From positions 806,001 to 870,000 of the forward strand of contig NZ_VOIL01000001.1 of the NCBI RefSeq assembly GCF_007994735.1: a stretch of DNA of 64,000 bases, read 5' to 3'. The notes beneath the pieces were generated by a model. It was not told the origin of the DNA. It was given only the letters and a program-made list of their open reading frames with translations, and did not search any database. Below, one piece after another: positions 42,034 through 50,148 of this stretch. The DNA comes from Nesterenkonia populi. Its GTDB lineage: Bacteria > Actinomycetota > Actinomycetes > Actinomycetales > Micrococcaceae. Both the position numbers and the translations under genes were made by a program. Each line of letters starts with the position of its first letter. Within the stretch, counting starts at the first letter, position 1.

Positions 42034-42052
42034 CGCCTCACGGCAGAAGCAG

Positions 42053-42121
42053 AAGATCCCCCTGCCGCTTCCCGAGGTCTCTCGCTGAGAAGACCTGCTC
42101 TGGAAGCAGCAGGGGGATCTT
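42053..42121. terminator. Large bidirectional terminator
   Basis: A 20-base arm beginning AAGATCCCCCTG (42053-42072) pairs with 42102-42121 with one mismatch; inside, AGGTCT (42075-42080) pairs with AGACCT (42091-42096). It separates the 33-residue peptide gene from the convergent CoA-binding gene. Confidence 0.85.
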
Positions 42122-42136
42122 GCGTCTGCTGAAGCC

Positions 42137-42688
42137 TCAGGCGTCCCGCAGCTGGCGCTTGGCGCTGATGACGCCGGTGTCGAAGCCGCCCAGGTGCAGA
42201 TTGCCGTGGAACCGGCCGTGCTCAATCTTGATGCACCGGTTCTGCACTGCGCTGATGCCCAGATCCGTGGCACGCTGCATGGCCTCCTCGGAGTGGATGC
42301 CCAGCTGGACCCACAAGGTCTTCGCGCCGATCTGGGCGGCCTCCTCGGCAAGGCCCGGAAGATCAGCAGGCCTGCGGAAGGCCACCACAATGTCGGGGGC
42401 CTCCGGCAGGTCCTGCAGAGAGGCGTAGCCCGGCTCTCCCAGCACCGTCTTCCCCACCAGGGCGGGGTTGACCCAGTACAGCTTGTAGCTGGAGTCGGAC
42501 TGCAGATAGGTGGCCACAAAATAGCTGGCGCGGGCGGGCTTGTTGCTCATGCCCACGATCGCCACCGACTTCGCCGCGCGCAGCAGCTGCAGACGACGGG
42601 CCGGGCCCGGCTCCTCCCAGGCGCCGTTGGGGCGTTCGCTCGCTGACCGCTCTGCGGTGCCCGCAGCGCGGGACCTTTGCTCGCTCAC
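42137..42688 (-). CDS. YccU-type CoA-binding domain protein
   Basis: A 183-residue Rossmann-fold protein of the CoA_binding_2 (YccU) family. The core runs from KSVAIVGMSNKPARASYFVA through YWVNPALVGKTVLGEP, LPEAPDIVVAFRRPADLP and AKTLWVQLGIHSEEAM to VQNRCIKIEH. The N-terminal ~30 residues are a low-complexity extension. Function is unknown, but the gene commonly follows O-acetylhomoserine sulfhydrylase in actinobacteria, and here its start overlaps the metY stop by four bases. It is the last gene of the SAM-riboswitch operon. Confidence 0.9.
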   Translation of the reverse strand: MSEQRSRAAGTAERSASERPNGAWEEPGPARRLQLLRAAKSVAIVGMSNKPARASYFVATYLQSDSSYKLYWVNPALVGKTVLGEPGYASLQDLPEAPDIVVAFRRPADLPGLAEEAAQIGAKTLWVQLGIHSEEAMQRATDLGISAVQNRCIKIEHGRFHGNLHLGGFDTGVISAKRQLRDA

Positions 42689-43986
42689 TTGGAGCCTCCT
42701 TCTGTAGCAGCTTCCAGAGCCTGGTCCAGGTCCCAGATAATGTCGTCAACGTCCTCCAGGCCCACAGAAATCCTGATCAGGTCATCCGGGATTCCGGCCG
42801 CCTCCAGCTGCTCGGCCGAGAGCTGCTGGTGGGTGGTGGACGCCGGGTGGAGCACCAGGGTACGGGCATCGCCCACATTGGCCAGGTGGGAGGCCAGCTG
42901 CAGGGACTCGATGAAGCGCTCACCGTTCTCCCGGCCGCCGGCAATGCCGAAGCTGAATACGGAGCCCACACCGTTGGGCAGCAGCTGCTTGCCGCGCTCG
43001 TGGTGGGGGTGTTCGGCCAGGCCCGCATAGTTCACGTAGTCCACGCGCTCGTCGGCCTCAAGCCATTCGGCGACCTTCTGGGCGTTGGCCACATGCTCCT
43101 CCATGCGCTGGGGCAGGGTCTCAATCCCCTGGATCAGCTGGAATGCGGCCTGCGGGGTCAGAGAGGGCCCGAAGTCGCGCAGCTGCTCGGCGCGGATCTT
43201 GGTGAGGAAGCCGTACTCGGCAAAGTTGCCCCACCAGGACAGACCGCCGTAGGAGGCGACCTCCTCGGTCATCTGCGGGAAGTTGCCGTTGTTCCACGGG
43301 AAGGTCCCGGCCTCCACGATCACACCGCCCAGGGTGGTGCCGTGCCCGCCCAGGAACTTGGTGACCGAGTGGGTGACGATGTCCGCGCCGTGCTCAATGG
43401 GCCGCAGCAGGTACGGGGTGGTCAGCGTGGAGTCCACCACCAGAGGGATGCCGTGCTCGTGGGCCACCTCGGCCAGGCCGGGCAGATCCACGATGTCCGA
43501 GCTGGGGTTGGAGACCACCTCGGTGAAGATCAGCTTGGTGTTCTCCTGCAGAGCGGCCTTGAAGTCCTCCGCCTCGTCCGAGTTCACGAACGTGGTCTCG
43601 ATGCCGAACCGGCGCAGCGAGACGTCCAGCTGGGTGACGGTGCCGCCGTAGAGCTTGGAGCTGGCCACAATGTGGTCGCCCTGCTCGCACAGCGCGGCGA
43701 ACACCAGGAACTCCGCGGACATGCCGGAGGCGGTGGCCACAGCGCCGATGCCGCCGTCCAGGGAGGCGAGCCGCTCCTCCATCGCGGCGACCGTCGGATT
43801 GCCGATGCGGGAATAGATGTTGCCGAACTTCTGGAGTGCGAAGAGGTTCGCGGCGTCATCGCTGTCCTTGAAGACGAAGGACGTGGACTGGTGGATAGGC
43901 ACCGCCCGGGTGCCGTAGGTGGCGTCCGGGACGGCGCCGGCGTGCAGTGCCCGGGTGCGGAACCCGAACTGGCGGTCGCTGCTCAT
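42685..43986 (-). CDS. metY: O-acetylhomoserine aminocarboxypropyltransferase (sulfhydrylase)
   Basis: A 433-residue PLP enzyme of the Cys/Met-metabolism family, making homocysteine from O-acetylhomoserine and sulfide. Signatures are GFRTRALHAGAVPD, YSRIGNPTVAAMEERLASL, ASSKLYGGTVTQL, VVDSTLTTPYLLRPIEHGAD and the Schiff-base Lys in THSVTKFLGGHGTTLGG. The ~430-residue length and the WNNGNFPQMTEE insertion distinguish it from cystathionine gamma-synthase. It overlaps acs upstream and the CoA-binding gene downstream by four bases each, so this is a tightly coupled operon. Confidence 0.92.
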   Translation of the reverse strand: MSSDRQFGFRTRALHAGAVPDATYGTRAVPIHQSTSFVFKDSDDAANLFALQKFGNIYSRIGNPTVAAMEERLASLDGGIGAVATASGMSAEFLVFAALCEQGDHIVASSKLYGGTVTQLDVSLRRFGIETTFVNSDEAEDFKAALQENTKLIFTEVVSNPSSDIVDLPGLAEVAHEHGIPLVVDSTLTTPYLLRPIEHGADIVTHSVTKFLGGHGTTLGGVIVEAGTFPWNNGNFPQMTEEVASYGGLSWWGNFAEYGFLTKIRAEQLRDFGPSLTPQAAFQLIQGIETLPQRMEEHVANAQKVAEWLEADERVDYVNYAGLAEHPHHERGKQLLPNGVGSVFSFGIAGGRENGERFIESLQLASHLANVGDARTLVLHPASTTHQQLSAEQLEAAGIPDDLIRISVGLEDVDDIIWDLDQALEAATEGGSK

Positions 43987-46043
43987 CGTGCTGCCTCTTT
44001 CCTTTGGGGTGCTGTTGCGCGCGCCTCACAGATCTCAGCGATCTGCGGCACGCAGGGTTCGTTCTGCAGGCTGGTGGTGTCGCCGAGCTGCTCGCCGTCG
44101 TGCAGCTGGGTCAGCAGGCGGCGCATGATCTTGCCCGACCGCGTCTTCGGGACCTCCGGGACCGGGATGATGTCCCGGGGCTTCGCGACCGGGCCGATCA
44201 CCTTGGCCACATGGTCGCGCAGGCTCCTGGCCAGCTCCGTCTCTGCCTCGGGGGAGCCGTCGAGACGTGCGGCGGCCGCAGCGCTGAGCACGGTGAATGC
44301 GACTGCGGCGTGGCCGGTCTTCGCGTCCTGGCAGGGAGCCACGCCGGCCTCCACGACATCAGGGTGGGAGACCAGGGCGGACTCGATCTCGATGGTGGAG
44401 AGCAGGTGCCCGGAGACGTTGATCGCGTCATCGATGCGCCCCAGGATCCAGATGTCTCCGTCCTCGTCCCGCTTGGCGCCGTCCCCGGCGAGGAACCAGC
44501 CCCGGGCGGAGTGCTTCTCCCAGTAGGAGGTGTAGAACCGCTCCGGGTCTCCCCACACTCCGCGCGCCATCGAGGGGCCGAACTCGGTGACCACGATGCT
44601 GCCCTGCTCACCGGCGGCGGCGGGGGCGCCGTCGTCGTCGACCACCTCCGCGCCCCAGCCGGGCAGGGGGCGCGTCGCAGAGCCCGGCTTGAAGGTCTGG
44701 TCCTCGGGCCGGGGGGAGAGGACGGTGGAGCCGGACTCGGACTGCCACCAGGTGTCCACCATCGGCAGGGCCGGGCGGCCCTCGGCGTCCACCGTGTCCC
44801 GGCCGATCTGGCCGCGCAGCCACCACCAGGCCTCCGGGTTCACCGCCTCGCCCACGGTGCCGCCCAGCCGGACGGAGGAGAGGTCGTACTCGGCGGGAAT
44901 CCCCGTGGGCCACCAGCCCATCAGGGAGCGGACCAGGGTGGGGGCGGTGTAGTAGCTGGTCACCCGGTGCCGCTGGATGATCTCGAAGTGCCGGCCAGGG
45001 TGCGGCACGTTCGGCACACCCTCGTAGATCACCTGTGCGGCGCCGGCCGCCAGCGGGCCGTACATCTCATAGGTGTGCGCGGTCACCCAGGCGAGGTCCG
45101 CGGTGCACCAGTGCACGTCGTTCTCCCGCCGGGCCGGCTCTGGGTGGGCGAAGAGCCGCAGGTAGGAGTACAGGCTGCCGGTGAGGTACCCCGCCGTGGT
45201 GTGCACCAGGCCCTTCGGCTTTCCCGTGGTGCCCGAGGTGTACATGATGAACAGCTCATTCTCCGCGTCGAACATCGGCGCCTCATGCTGCTCCTCAGCC
45301 GGGTCGACGACCTCGTGCCACCACACGTCACGGCCCAGCCCGTCCCCGTTGAGGTCGCTTCCCTCCCAGCTGATCTCGGAGCCGGTCCGGCGCAGCACCA
45401 GCACGTGCTCCACGCTGCCGCCGGCGTCTGCGGTGAGACCCTCCACGGCGGCGTCGGCATTCTCCTTGACCGGGACTGCCTGGCCGCGGCGGAACTGGCC
45501 GTCCGTGGTGACCAGCAGCTTCGCGCCGGTGTCCTCCACGCGGAAGCGCAGCGCCTCGGCGGAGAAGCCGCCGAACACCAGCTGGTGCACCGCGCCGATC
45601 CTGGCGCAGGCCAGGGTGATCACGATGGTCTCCACCAGAACCGGGAGATAGACCACCACCCGGTCCCCATGGCCGATCCCGAGAGACTCCAGGGCGTTGG
45701 CGGCCTTGCTGACCCGGCGCCGCAGCTCCGCGTAGGTGACTGACTCCCGGTCGCCCGGCTCGCCCTCGAAATGCAGGGCGACCTTCTCCCCGCGGCCGGC
45801 GTCCACATGCCGGTCCACGCAGTTCACCGCGGCGTTGAGGGTCCCGCCCTCGAACCAGCGCATCACCGGCCCGCGCCGCGCCTCCGGGTTCGGCGGCTCC
45901 CAGGCGCGCACACTGTGCCACTCCGACTCCCAGTCCAGCAGCCCCGCTGCGCGCTCCCAGTGCGCCAGCCGGCCGGCATGGTCAGTAGGCTCAGGCCAGG
46001 CGTGCACGTCGGCGAAGAGCGGGTGCTCAGCGGGCTTCGGCAA
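43983..46043 (-). CDS. acs: Acetyl-CoA synthetase family (AMP-forming)
   Basis: A 686-residue acyl-adenylating enzyme closest to acetyl-CoA synthetase. A3 is MYTSGTTGKPKGLVHTTAGY, the acyl-pocket region reads VDTWWQSESGS where most Acs have WWQTETG, and A8 is AGDGAKRDEDGDIWILGR. The catalytic, acetylation-controlled Lys is Lys638 in PKTRSGKIMRR. It sits between ssuC and metY in an operon under a SAM riboswitch, which is unusual for acs; it may supply acetyl-CoA for homoserine acetylation, or activate another short acid. The Thr-to-Ser changes in the pocket leave the exact acid uncertain. Confidence 0.88.
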   Translation of the reverse strand: MPKPAEHPLFADVHAWPEPTDHAGRLAHWERAAGLLDWESEWHSVRAWEPPNPEARRGPVMRWFEGGTLNAAVNCVDRHVDAGRGEKVALHFEGEPGDRESVTYAELRRRVSKAANALESLGIGHGDRVVVYLPVLVETIVITLACARIGAVHQLVFGGFSAEALRFRVEDTGAKLLVTTDGQFRRGQAVPVKENADAAVEGLTADAGGSVEHVLVLRRTGSEISWEGSDLNGDGLGRDVWWHEVVDPAEEQHEAPMFDAENELFIMYTSGTTGKPKGLVHTTAGYLTGSLYSYLRLFAHPEPARRENDVHWCTADLAWVTAHTYEMYGPLAAGAAQVIYEGVPNVPHPGRHFEIIQRHRVTSYYTAPTLVRSLMGWWPTGIPAEYDLSSVRLGGTVGEAVNPEAWWWLRGQIGRDTVDAEGRPALPMVDTWWQSESGSTVLSPRPEDQTFKPGSATRPLPGWGAEVVDDDGAPAAAGEQGSIVVTEFGPSMARGVWGDPERFYTSYWEKHSARGWFLAGDGAKRDEDGDIWILGRIDDAINVSGHLLSTIEIESALVSHPDVVEAGVAPCQDAKTGHAAVAFTVLSAAAAARLDGSPEAETELARSLRDHVAKVIGPVAKPRDIIPVPEVPKTRSGKIMRRLLTQLHDGEQLGDTTSLQNEPCVPQIAEICEARATAPQRKEAAR

Positions 46044-46067
46044 TGCGGACCTCCTTCGCAGGCCTTC

Positions 46068-46937
46068 TCAGGCCCAGGTGTTCAGCGCTTTGCGCTCGAC
46101 CAGGCCGAGCAGCGCGTCAGTGATTTTGCCCAGGATGGCCAGCAGCACGATCGCCAGCAGGAGCCGGTCCACCCGGCCGTTGTTCTGCGACTCGGTGAGC
46201 AGGAAGCCCAGGCCCTCCGCGGCGGCCAGCAGCTCCGCCGCCACCAGGAACAGCCAGGACTGCGCCAGACCCAGCCGCAGCCCGGAGAACACCGGAGGCA
46301 CGACGGCGGGCAGCTGCACCGTGGTCAGCAGGCGTACCCCGTGGAAGCCGAACGCCCGCCCGGCCTCCACCAGCTGCGGGTCAACATGCCGCAGGGCCGA
46401 GTGCACCGAGGTGAACACCGGGAAGAACGCGCCGATGGCGATCAGCAGGTACTTGCCGTCCTCACCGATGCCGACCCACAGCAGGATCAGCGGCACCCAG
46501 GCCAGGGAAGGCACCGCGCGGAAGGCTCCCACTGTGGGGTGGAGCAGCGCGTCGGCCGCCTTGGACAGGCCCAGCAGGGAGCCCAGGACCAGGCCTGCGC
46601 CCGCGCCCAGGGCGAAGCCGACGAGCACACGCTGCACCGAGATGCCCACATGGCTGAAGAGCGCCCCCGACTCGAGCAGCCCCTGCCCGGCCTCGAAGAC
46701 TGCGAGGGGAGAGGGCAGCTGGACGGGGGTGAAGATCTCAAGAGCGTCAGTGACCAGCCACCACACGGCGAGCAGCGCGAGGGGCACGATCGCGCCGACC
46801 ACCACCTTCACGGGACCGTTGAGGCCACCGCTGCGGGCAGGTTTCGCCTTGCCGGTGGCCATCTGCTCCGCGGCGAGGGAGGACGCCGTGCTGTTCGCGG
46901 TGCCCGCGTCGGGAGACTGCTGGACTGTCTGGCTCAC
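46068..46937 (-). CDS. ssuC: Sulfonate/nitrate/taurine-type ABC permease
   Basis: A 289-residue permease of the SsuC/TauC/NrtB class with about six membrane segments after a polar N-terminus of 40 residues. The EAA loop lies in LVEAGRAFGFHGVRLLTTVQLP, with FRAVPSLAWVPLILLWVGIGE before it and AAELLAAAEGLGFLL after. Its start overlaps the binding-protein stop by four bases. The acs start follows 24 bases after its stop. The transported compound is probably an organic sulfur source, judged from the riboswitch and metY. Confidence 0.88.
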   Translation of the reverse strand: MSQTVQQSPDAGTANSTASSLAAEQMATGKAKPARSGGLNGPVKVVVGAIVPLALLAVWWLVTDALEIFTPVQLPSPLAVFEAGQGLLESGALFSHVGISVQRVLVGFALGAGAGLVLGSLLGLSKAADALLHPTVGAFRAVPSLAWVPLILLWVGIGEDGKYLLIAIGAFFPVFTSVHSALRHVDPQLVEAGRAFGFHGVRLLTTVQLPAVVPPVFSGLRLGLAQSWLFLVAAELLAAAEGLGFLLTESQNNGRVDRLLLAIVLLAILGKITDALLGLVERKALNTWA

Positions 46938-47989
46938 GCGTCCTCGTCCTCCTCGATCTCGGCCTGCTCCGCGGCGTCGTCAGCGCCCTCAGCGTCGGTG
47001 GCCTCAGCCTCCTCGGCGTACTCGGGCCAGAACAGCTCGTCCAGGGCGTCCTGGACCTGCTCCTCGGAGTCGACGTCGCCGGTCTCCACGAAGAACGGGG
47101 CCACCGGCTCCAGGGAGGTGTGCAGGTCATCGCCGGGAACAGGGCTGATGTCGAAGTTCACCCGCTCGCTGATGACCAGCTCGGCGACGTCCAGCTCGAT
47201 GCCGGCGTGCTCGGCGAGGATCTCAGCGGTCTCGTCCGGGTTCTCCACGGCCCACTGGCGGGCCTGCTCGTACACGTTCACCACGGTCTGGGCGACCTCC
47301 GGGTAGTCCTCCAGGAAGTCCGCGGTGGCGTTGATGGTGGAGAAGGTGTTGAAGTCGATGTCCCGGTGGACCAGCTCCGCGCCGGCCAGCTCGGCGTCGC
47401 CCATGATCGGGTCTAGGCCCATCCAGGCGTCCACGTCGCCGTTCTCCATGGCCTGGCGGCCGTCGGCGTGCTGCAGGGCCTGCACCTCGACGTCGTCCAG
47501 AGACAGGTCGGCCTCCTCCAGTGAGCGGGCCAGGAAGAAGAACGGGTCGGTGGCCAGAGTGGCGGCCACGGAGGCGCCCTCCAGATCCTCGGGGCCCTCA
47601 ATGCCGGACTCCGGGCGGGCCACCAGGGCCGCCCACTCCGGCTGGGACTCCACGTAGAAGGTGTGCACATCCGCGCCCACCGAACGGTTCAGCAGCGCCG
47701 CGGAGCCGGCGGTGGAGCCCACGTGCAGCTCGTCGGCGCGCAGCATCTCATTGGCCCGGTTGGAGCCGTGGGACTGGATCCAGGTGACGTCGGTGCCGAG
47801 CTCCTCGAGCTCCTCCTCCAGCCATCCGTGCTCCAGGATCACCAGGGAGAGCGGGTTGTAGGTGGCGAAGTCGATGTTCAGGGTGTCCAGCTCGCCGTCG
47901 GAGTCGTCGCCGCAGGCTGACAGCGCCAGCAGGGCGGCCGCGCCGAGGGCGGTGACGGACTGGGCGGAGCGGGAGAAGGAGGTGGGCAT
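46934..47989 (-). CDS. ssuA: SsuA-like solute-binding lipoprotein
   Basis: A 351-residue lipoprotein of the NMT1/SsuA class. The lipobox is LSAC with Cys26. The mature protein has LNIDFATYNPLSLVILEHGWLE at the start and GADVHTFYVESQPEWAALVARP in the middle, typical of sulfonate- and nitrate-binding proteins. The last ~25 residues are almost all Glu, Asp and Ala, an acidic tail of unknown purpose. It follows ssuB after 91 bases that contain a GC-rich hairpin. No FMNH2 sulfonate monooxygenase is nearby, so the ligand is open. Confidence 0.88.
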   Translation of the reverse strand: MPTSFSRSAQSVTALGAAALLALSACGDDSDGELDTLNIDFATYNPLSLVILEHGWLEEELEELGTDVTWIQSHGSNRANEMLRADELHVGSTAGSAALLNRSVGADVHTFYVESQPEWAALVARPESGIEGPEDLEGASVAATLATDPFFFLARSLEEADLSLDDVEVQALQHADGRQAMENGDVDAWMGLDPIMGDAELAGAELVHRDIDFNTFSTINATADFLEDYPEVAQTVVNVYEQARQWAVENPDETAEILAEHAGIELDVAELVISERVNFDISPVPGDDLHTSLEPVAPFFVETGDVDSEEQVQDALDELFWPEYAEEAEATDAEGADDAAEQAEIEEDEDA

Positions 47990-48026
47990 AGGTGGGCCTT
48001 TCGCGGTGTCAGCAGGTCATGGGGGC

Positions 48027-48047
48027 GGGCCTGCCCGGGGCAGGCCC
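48027..48047 (-). other. Intercistronic hairpin between ssuB and ssuA
   Basis: GGGCCTGCC (48027-48035) pairs with GGCAGGCCC (48039-48047). It lies in the ssuB-ssuA gap of the sulfur operon, about 40 bases before the ssuA start, and may stabilise or process the mRNA to favour the binding protein. Confidence 0.5.
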
Positions 48048-48080
48048 AGAGAGCGTGAGGATGGGAGCCGTGCGGGACGG

Positions 48081-48932
48081 TCAGTGGGCGGCCACGCCGA
48101 GGCCGGCGTAGAGCTGGGACTTCAGGTCCGCCAGCTCAGCGGAGGTGCGATCACGGGGCCGGCTCCCCGGCACGGCCAGCAGACGCTTGGTGGTAGCGCC
48201 TTCCGCTGCGGTGGGGTCGCCGGCGCTGCGGTCGTCCCTGCCGAGCAGCAGGATTCGGTCTGCCAGCTGCAGGGACTCGTCGACGTCGTGGGTGACCAGC
48301 AGCACGGTGGTTCCGGTCTGGGCGTGGATGTCCAGCAGCAGGTCCTGCATCTTCAGGCGGGTCAGAGCGTCCAGCGCCCCGAAGGGCTCATCCAGCAGCA
48401 GCACCCCGGGGCGGCGGGCCAGGGCCCGGGCCAGGGAGGCCCGCTGGGCCATGCCCCCGGAGATCTCACGGGGCTTCAGGCGGGCCCGGTCGGCCAGGCC
48501 GACCAGCTCCAGCAGCTCATCCACCCGGGCCTCCCCCTCAGCCTTGGATAGGCCGCGGGGCAGGCCCATCTGGACGTTCTTCCGCACGGAGCGCCAGGGC
48601 AGCAGGCGGGGCTCCTGGAAGCCCACGGCGGTGCGGTCGTCATAGGGCCTCACCGGTTCCCCGGCGATGGTCAGCTCGCCGCTGAACCCGGTGTCCAGGC
48701 CGGCCAGCGCCCGCAGCAGGGTGGACTTGCCGCAGCCGGAGGTGCCCAGGATGGCGAGCACCTCGCCGGGGGCGATCTCGAGGCTGACGTCCCGCAGCAC
48801 GGTGCGGCCGCCGAAGCTGCGGCCGACGCCGTCGAAGCGGACGTTCAGCGAGTAGCGGCCGGTCGCCTCGGCGACGGCGGACTGGGGGGCAGGGGCTGCC
48901 GCAGGCGCCTCGAGGGTGGCAGAAGAGGTCAT
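48081..48932 (-). CDS. ssuB: Sulfonate-type ABC transporter ATPase
   Basis: A 283-residue ABC ATPase of the SsuB/TauB class: Walker A LGTSGCGKSTLLRALAGLD, signature ISGGMAQRASLARAL, Walker B VLLLDEPFGALDALTR and switch His VTHDVDESLQLAD. The Q-loop GFQEPRLLPW is typical of sulfonate and nitrate ATPases. I place the start at ATG 48932: the in-frame codons upstream (to 48968) lie in the SAM riboswitch. The GGGAG ribosome site 11 bases upstream forms part of the riboswitch P1 helix. First gene of the operon. Confidence 0.9.
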   Translation of the reverse strand: MTSSATLEAPAAAPAPQSAVAEATGRYSLNVRFDGVGRSFGGRTVLRDVSLEIAPGEVLAILGTSGCGKSTLLRALAGLDTGFSGELTIAGEPVRPYDDRTAVGFQEPRLLPWRSVRKNVQMGLPRGLSKAEGEARVDELLELVGLADRARLKPREISGGMAQRASLARALARRPGVLLLDEPFGALDALTRLKMQDLLLDIHAQTGTTVLLVTHDVDESLQLADRILLLGRDDRSAGDPTAAEGATTKRLLAVPGSRPRDRTSAELADLKSQLYAGLGVAAH

Positions 48933-48945
48933 GCGAGAATTCACT

Positions 48946-49043
48946 CCCATCGTTCCTGGCATTAGCACCGAGCCCGCAGATGAGTGCTCTGCAGTGGTTG
49001 CTGCGGCGTCATCGAGCCAGATCTCTCAGCCGCTCCGGATGGA
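48946..49043 (-). promoter_or_regulatory. SAM (S-box class) riboswitch controlling the sulfur operon
   Basis: The minus-strand RNA carries the S-box landmarks in order: AGCGGCTGAGAGATCTGGC, then CGATGACGCCGCAGCAACC, a variable hairpin, and GGTGCTAATGCCAGG, closed by a P1 helix. P1 pairs UCCAUC (49043-49038) with GAUGGG (48951-48946). The bases GGGAG of the ssuB ribosome site overlap the 3' P1 strand, and there is no room for a separate terminator, so SAM binding should block translation. It fits the metY-containing operon: methionine-replete cells would shut it off. Confidence 0.88.
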
Positions 49044-49116
49044 TACCCGCAAGACTGTACGCGAGAGCCCCTGGCGTGCACAAAGAGGGACAGTCACAAA
49101 CGTAATATCTGCGGCC

Positions 49117-50106
49117 TCAGGCCCCCGGGGGCCGGCCTCCCCAGCGGCGCAGGGCGGCACGGACCGCCAGATGGTCCGAGGGGAAGGCGTTCTGCCGCTG
49201 GGAGGGGATGTGCCGAGCGGCGCCCCCGTACTCGGTGAAGCCCGGGTCAGCTGGTGCGTCGGCGTCGTCGGCCGCCCCGCCCAGATGATCAGCGCTCACC
49301 ACCTCGAGCCCGCGCACGAACACGAAATCGATGCGGTCTCGCGGCTCCGTCTCCGGATCCTCGATCTGCGACCAGGTCAGCCCCGGAGCCTGGGCAGGGT
49401 CCGGGTGGGCCTCACGGAACGCGTCGGCGAAGCCGGCCTCCATGAACAGCCGCGGGGCCGGCCACCGGGCCGACGGGCGATGCTCGCCGTTCCAGTCCAA
49501 GGAGGACGGCACATTGAAGTCCCCGGCGATGACCACCGGCACCTCGCCGAGCTCCTCCAGCAGCTGATCGGTCTCGGAGAGGATCTGCTGCGCCTGTGCC
49601 GTGCGCTCCTGCTCACCCGGCTGGCCGAACACCTCCTCCGCAGCATGCGGCAGCTCATCCCCGCGATACGGGCCGTAGTCCGGGGAGGCCAGGTGCACCG
49701 ACCAGGCCAGCACAGCCCCGGCGCGGGTCTGCACCAGCGCCGCAGTCGCATAGGGAGCAGTGTCCGTGGGCAGCAGCCGCATCGGGCTGGGGCTGAGCAC
49801 CGCACAGTTGAAGTCCTGCTGGGCCGCAGTCATCCCTGCCCGGCGGGCCAGGCGCACCCCGGCGGTGCCGAAGCACTCCTGCAGCATCACAATGTCAGCG
49901 TCCTGATCCTCGAGCACCGCAGCCTGCTTGGCGGCCGCGTCGTCGATCTCACGGCCGCCGAACCACAGGTTCCAGGAGAACACCTGCAGGGTCCGCAGCT
50001 CACGAAGCTTGGCCGCGGCGGCCTCCTGCGGGCTGGTGAGCTGGTCGACGGGCTCGTCAGCCAGGGTGTCCTGAGGACGGCGGGTGGGCTGAGGGGTCTG
50101 AGGCAA
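49117..50106 (-). CDS. Endonuclease/exonuclease/phosphatase family protein
   Basis: A 329-residue EEP-fold hydrolase with the active site intact: FSWNLWFGG (Asn), DADIVMLQECFG (Glu), AWSVHLASPDYGPYRG (His), VVIAGDFNVPSSLDW (Asp-x-Asn), DRIDFVFVRG (Asp) and FPSDHLAVRA (Asp-His). No signal peptide. It could be a phosphodiesterase or phosphatase acting on small molecules. It is the last gene in line with the HAD phosphatase and the ABC importer genes (42-base gap), suggesting processing of an imported phosphate compound. Confidence 0.88.
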   Translation of the reverse strand: MPQTPQPTRRPQDTLADEPVDQLTSPQEAAAAKLRELRTLQVFSWNLWFGGREIDDAAAKQAAVLEDQDADIVMLQECFGTAGVRLARRAGMTAAQQDFNCAVLSPSPMRLLPTDTAPYATAALVQTRAGAVLAWSVHLASPDYGPYRGDELPHAAEEVFGQPGEQERTAQAQQILSETDQLLEELGEVPVVIAGDFNVPSSLDWNGEHRPSARWPAPRLFMEAGFADAFREAHPDPAQAPGLTWSQIEDPETEPRDRIDFVFVRGLEVVSADHLGGAADDADAPADPGFTEYGGAARHIPSQRQNAFPSDHLAVRAALRRWGGRPPGA

Positions 50107-50148
50107 GGGGACTCCGTAACGGTTGGGTGCGAGAGGCGCGCGACGGCT

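Noticed and set aside
42829..45743. Long plus-strand frames opposite metY and acs
   Set aside because: Both real genes carry full catalytic motifs on the minus strand.
48933..48968. Upstream in-frame ATGs of ssuB
   Set aside because: They lie within the SAM riboswitch aptamer.
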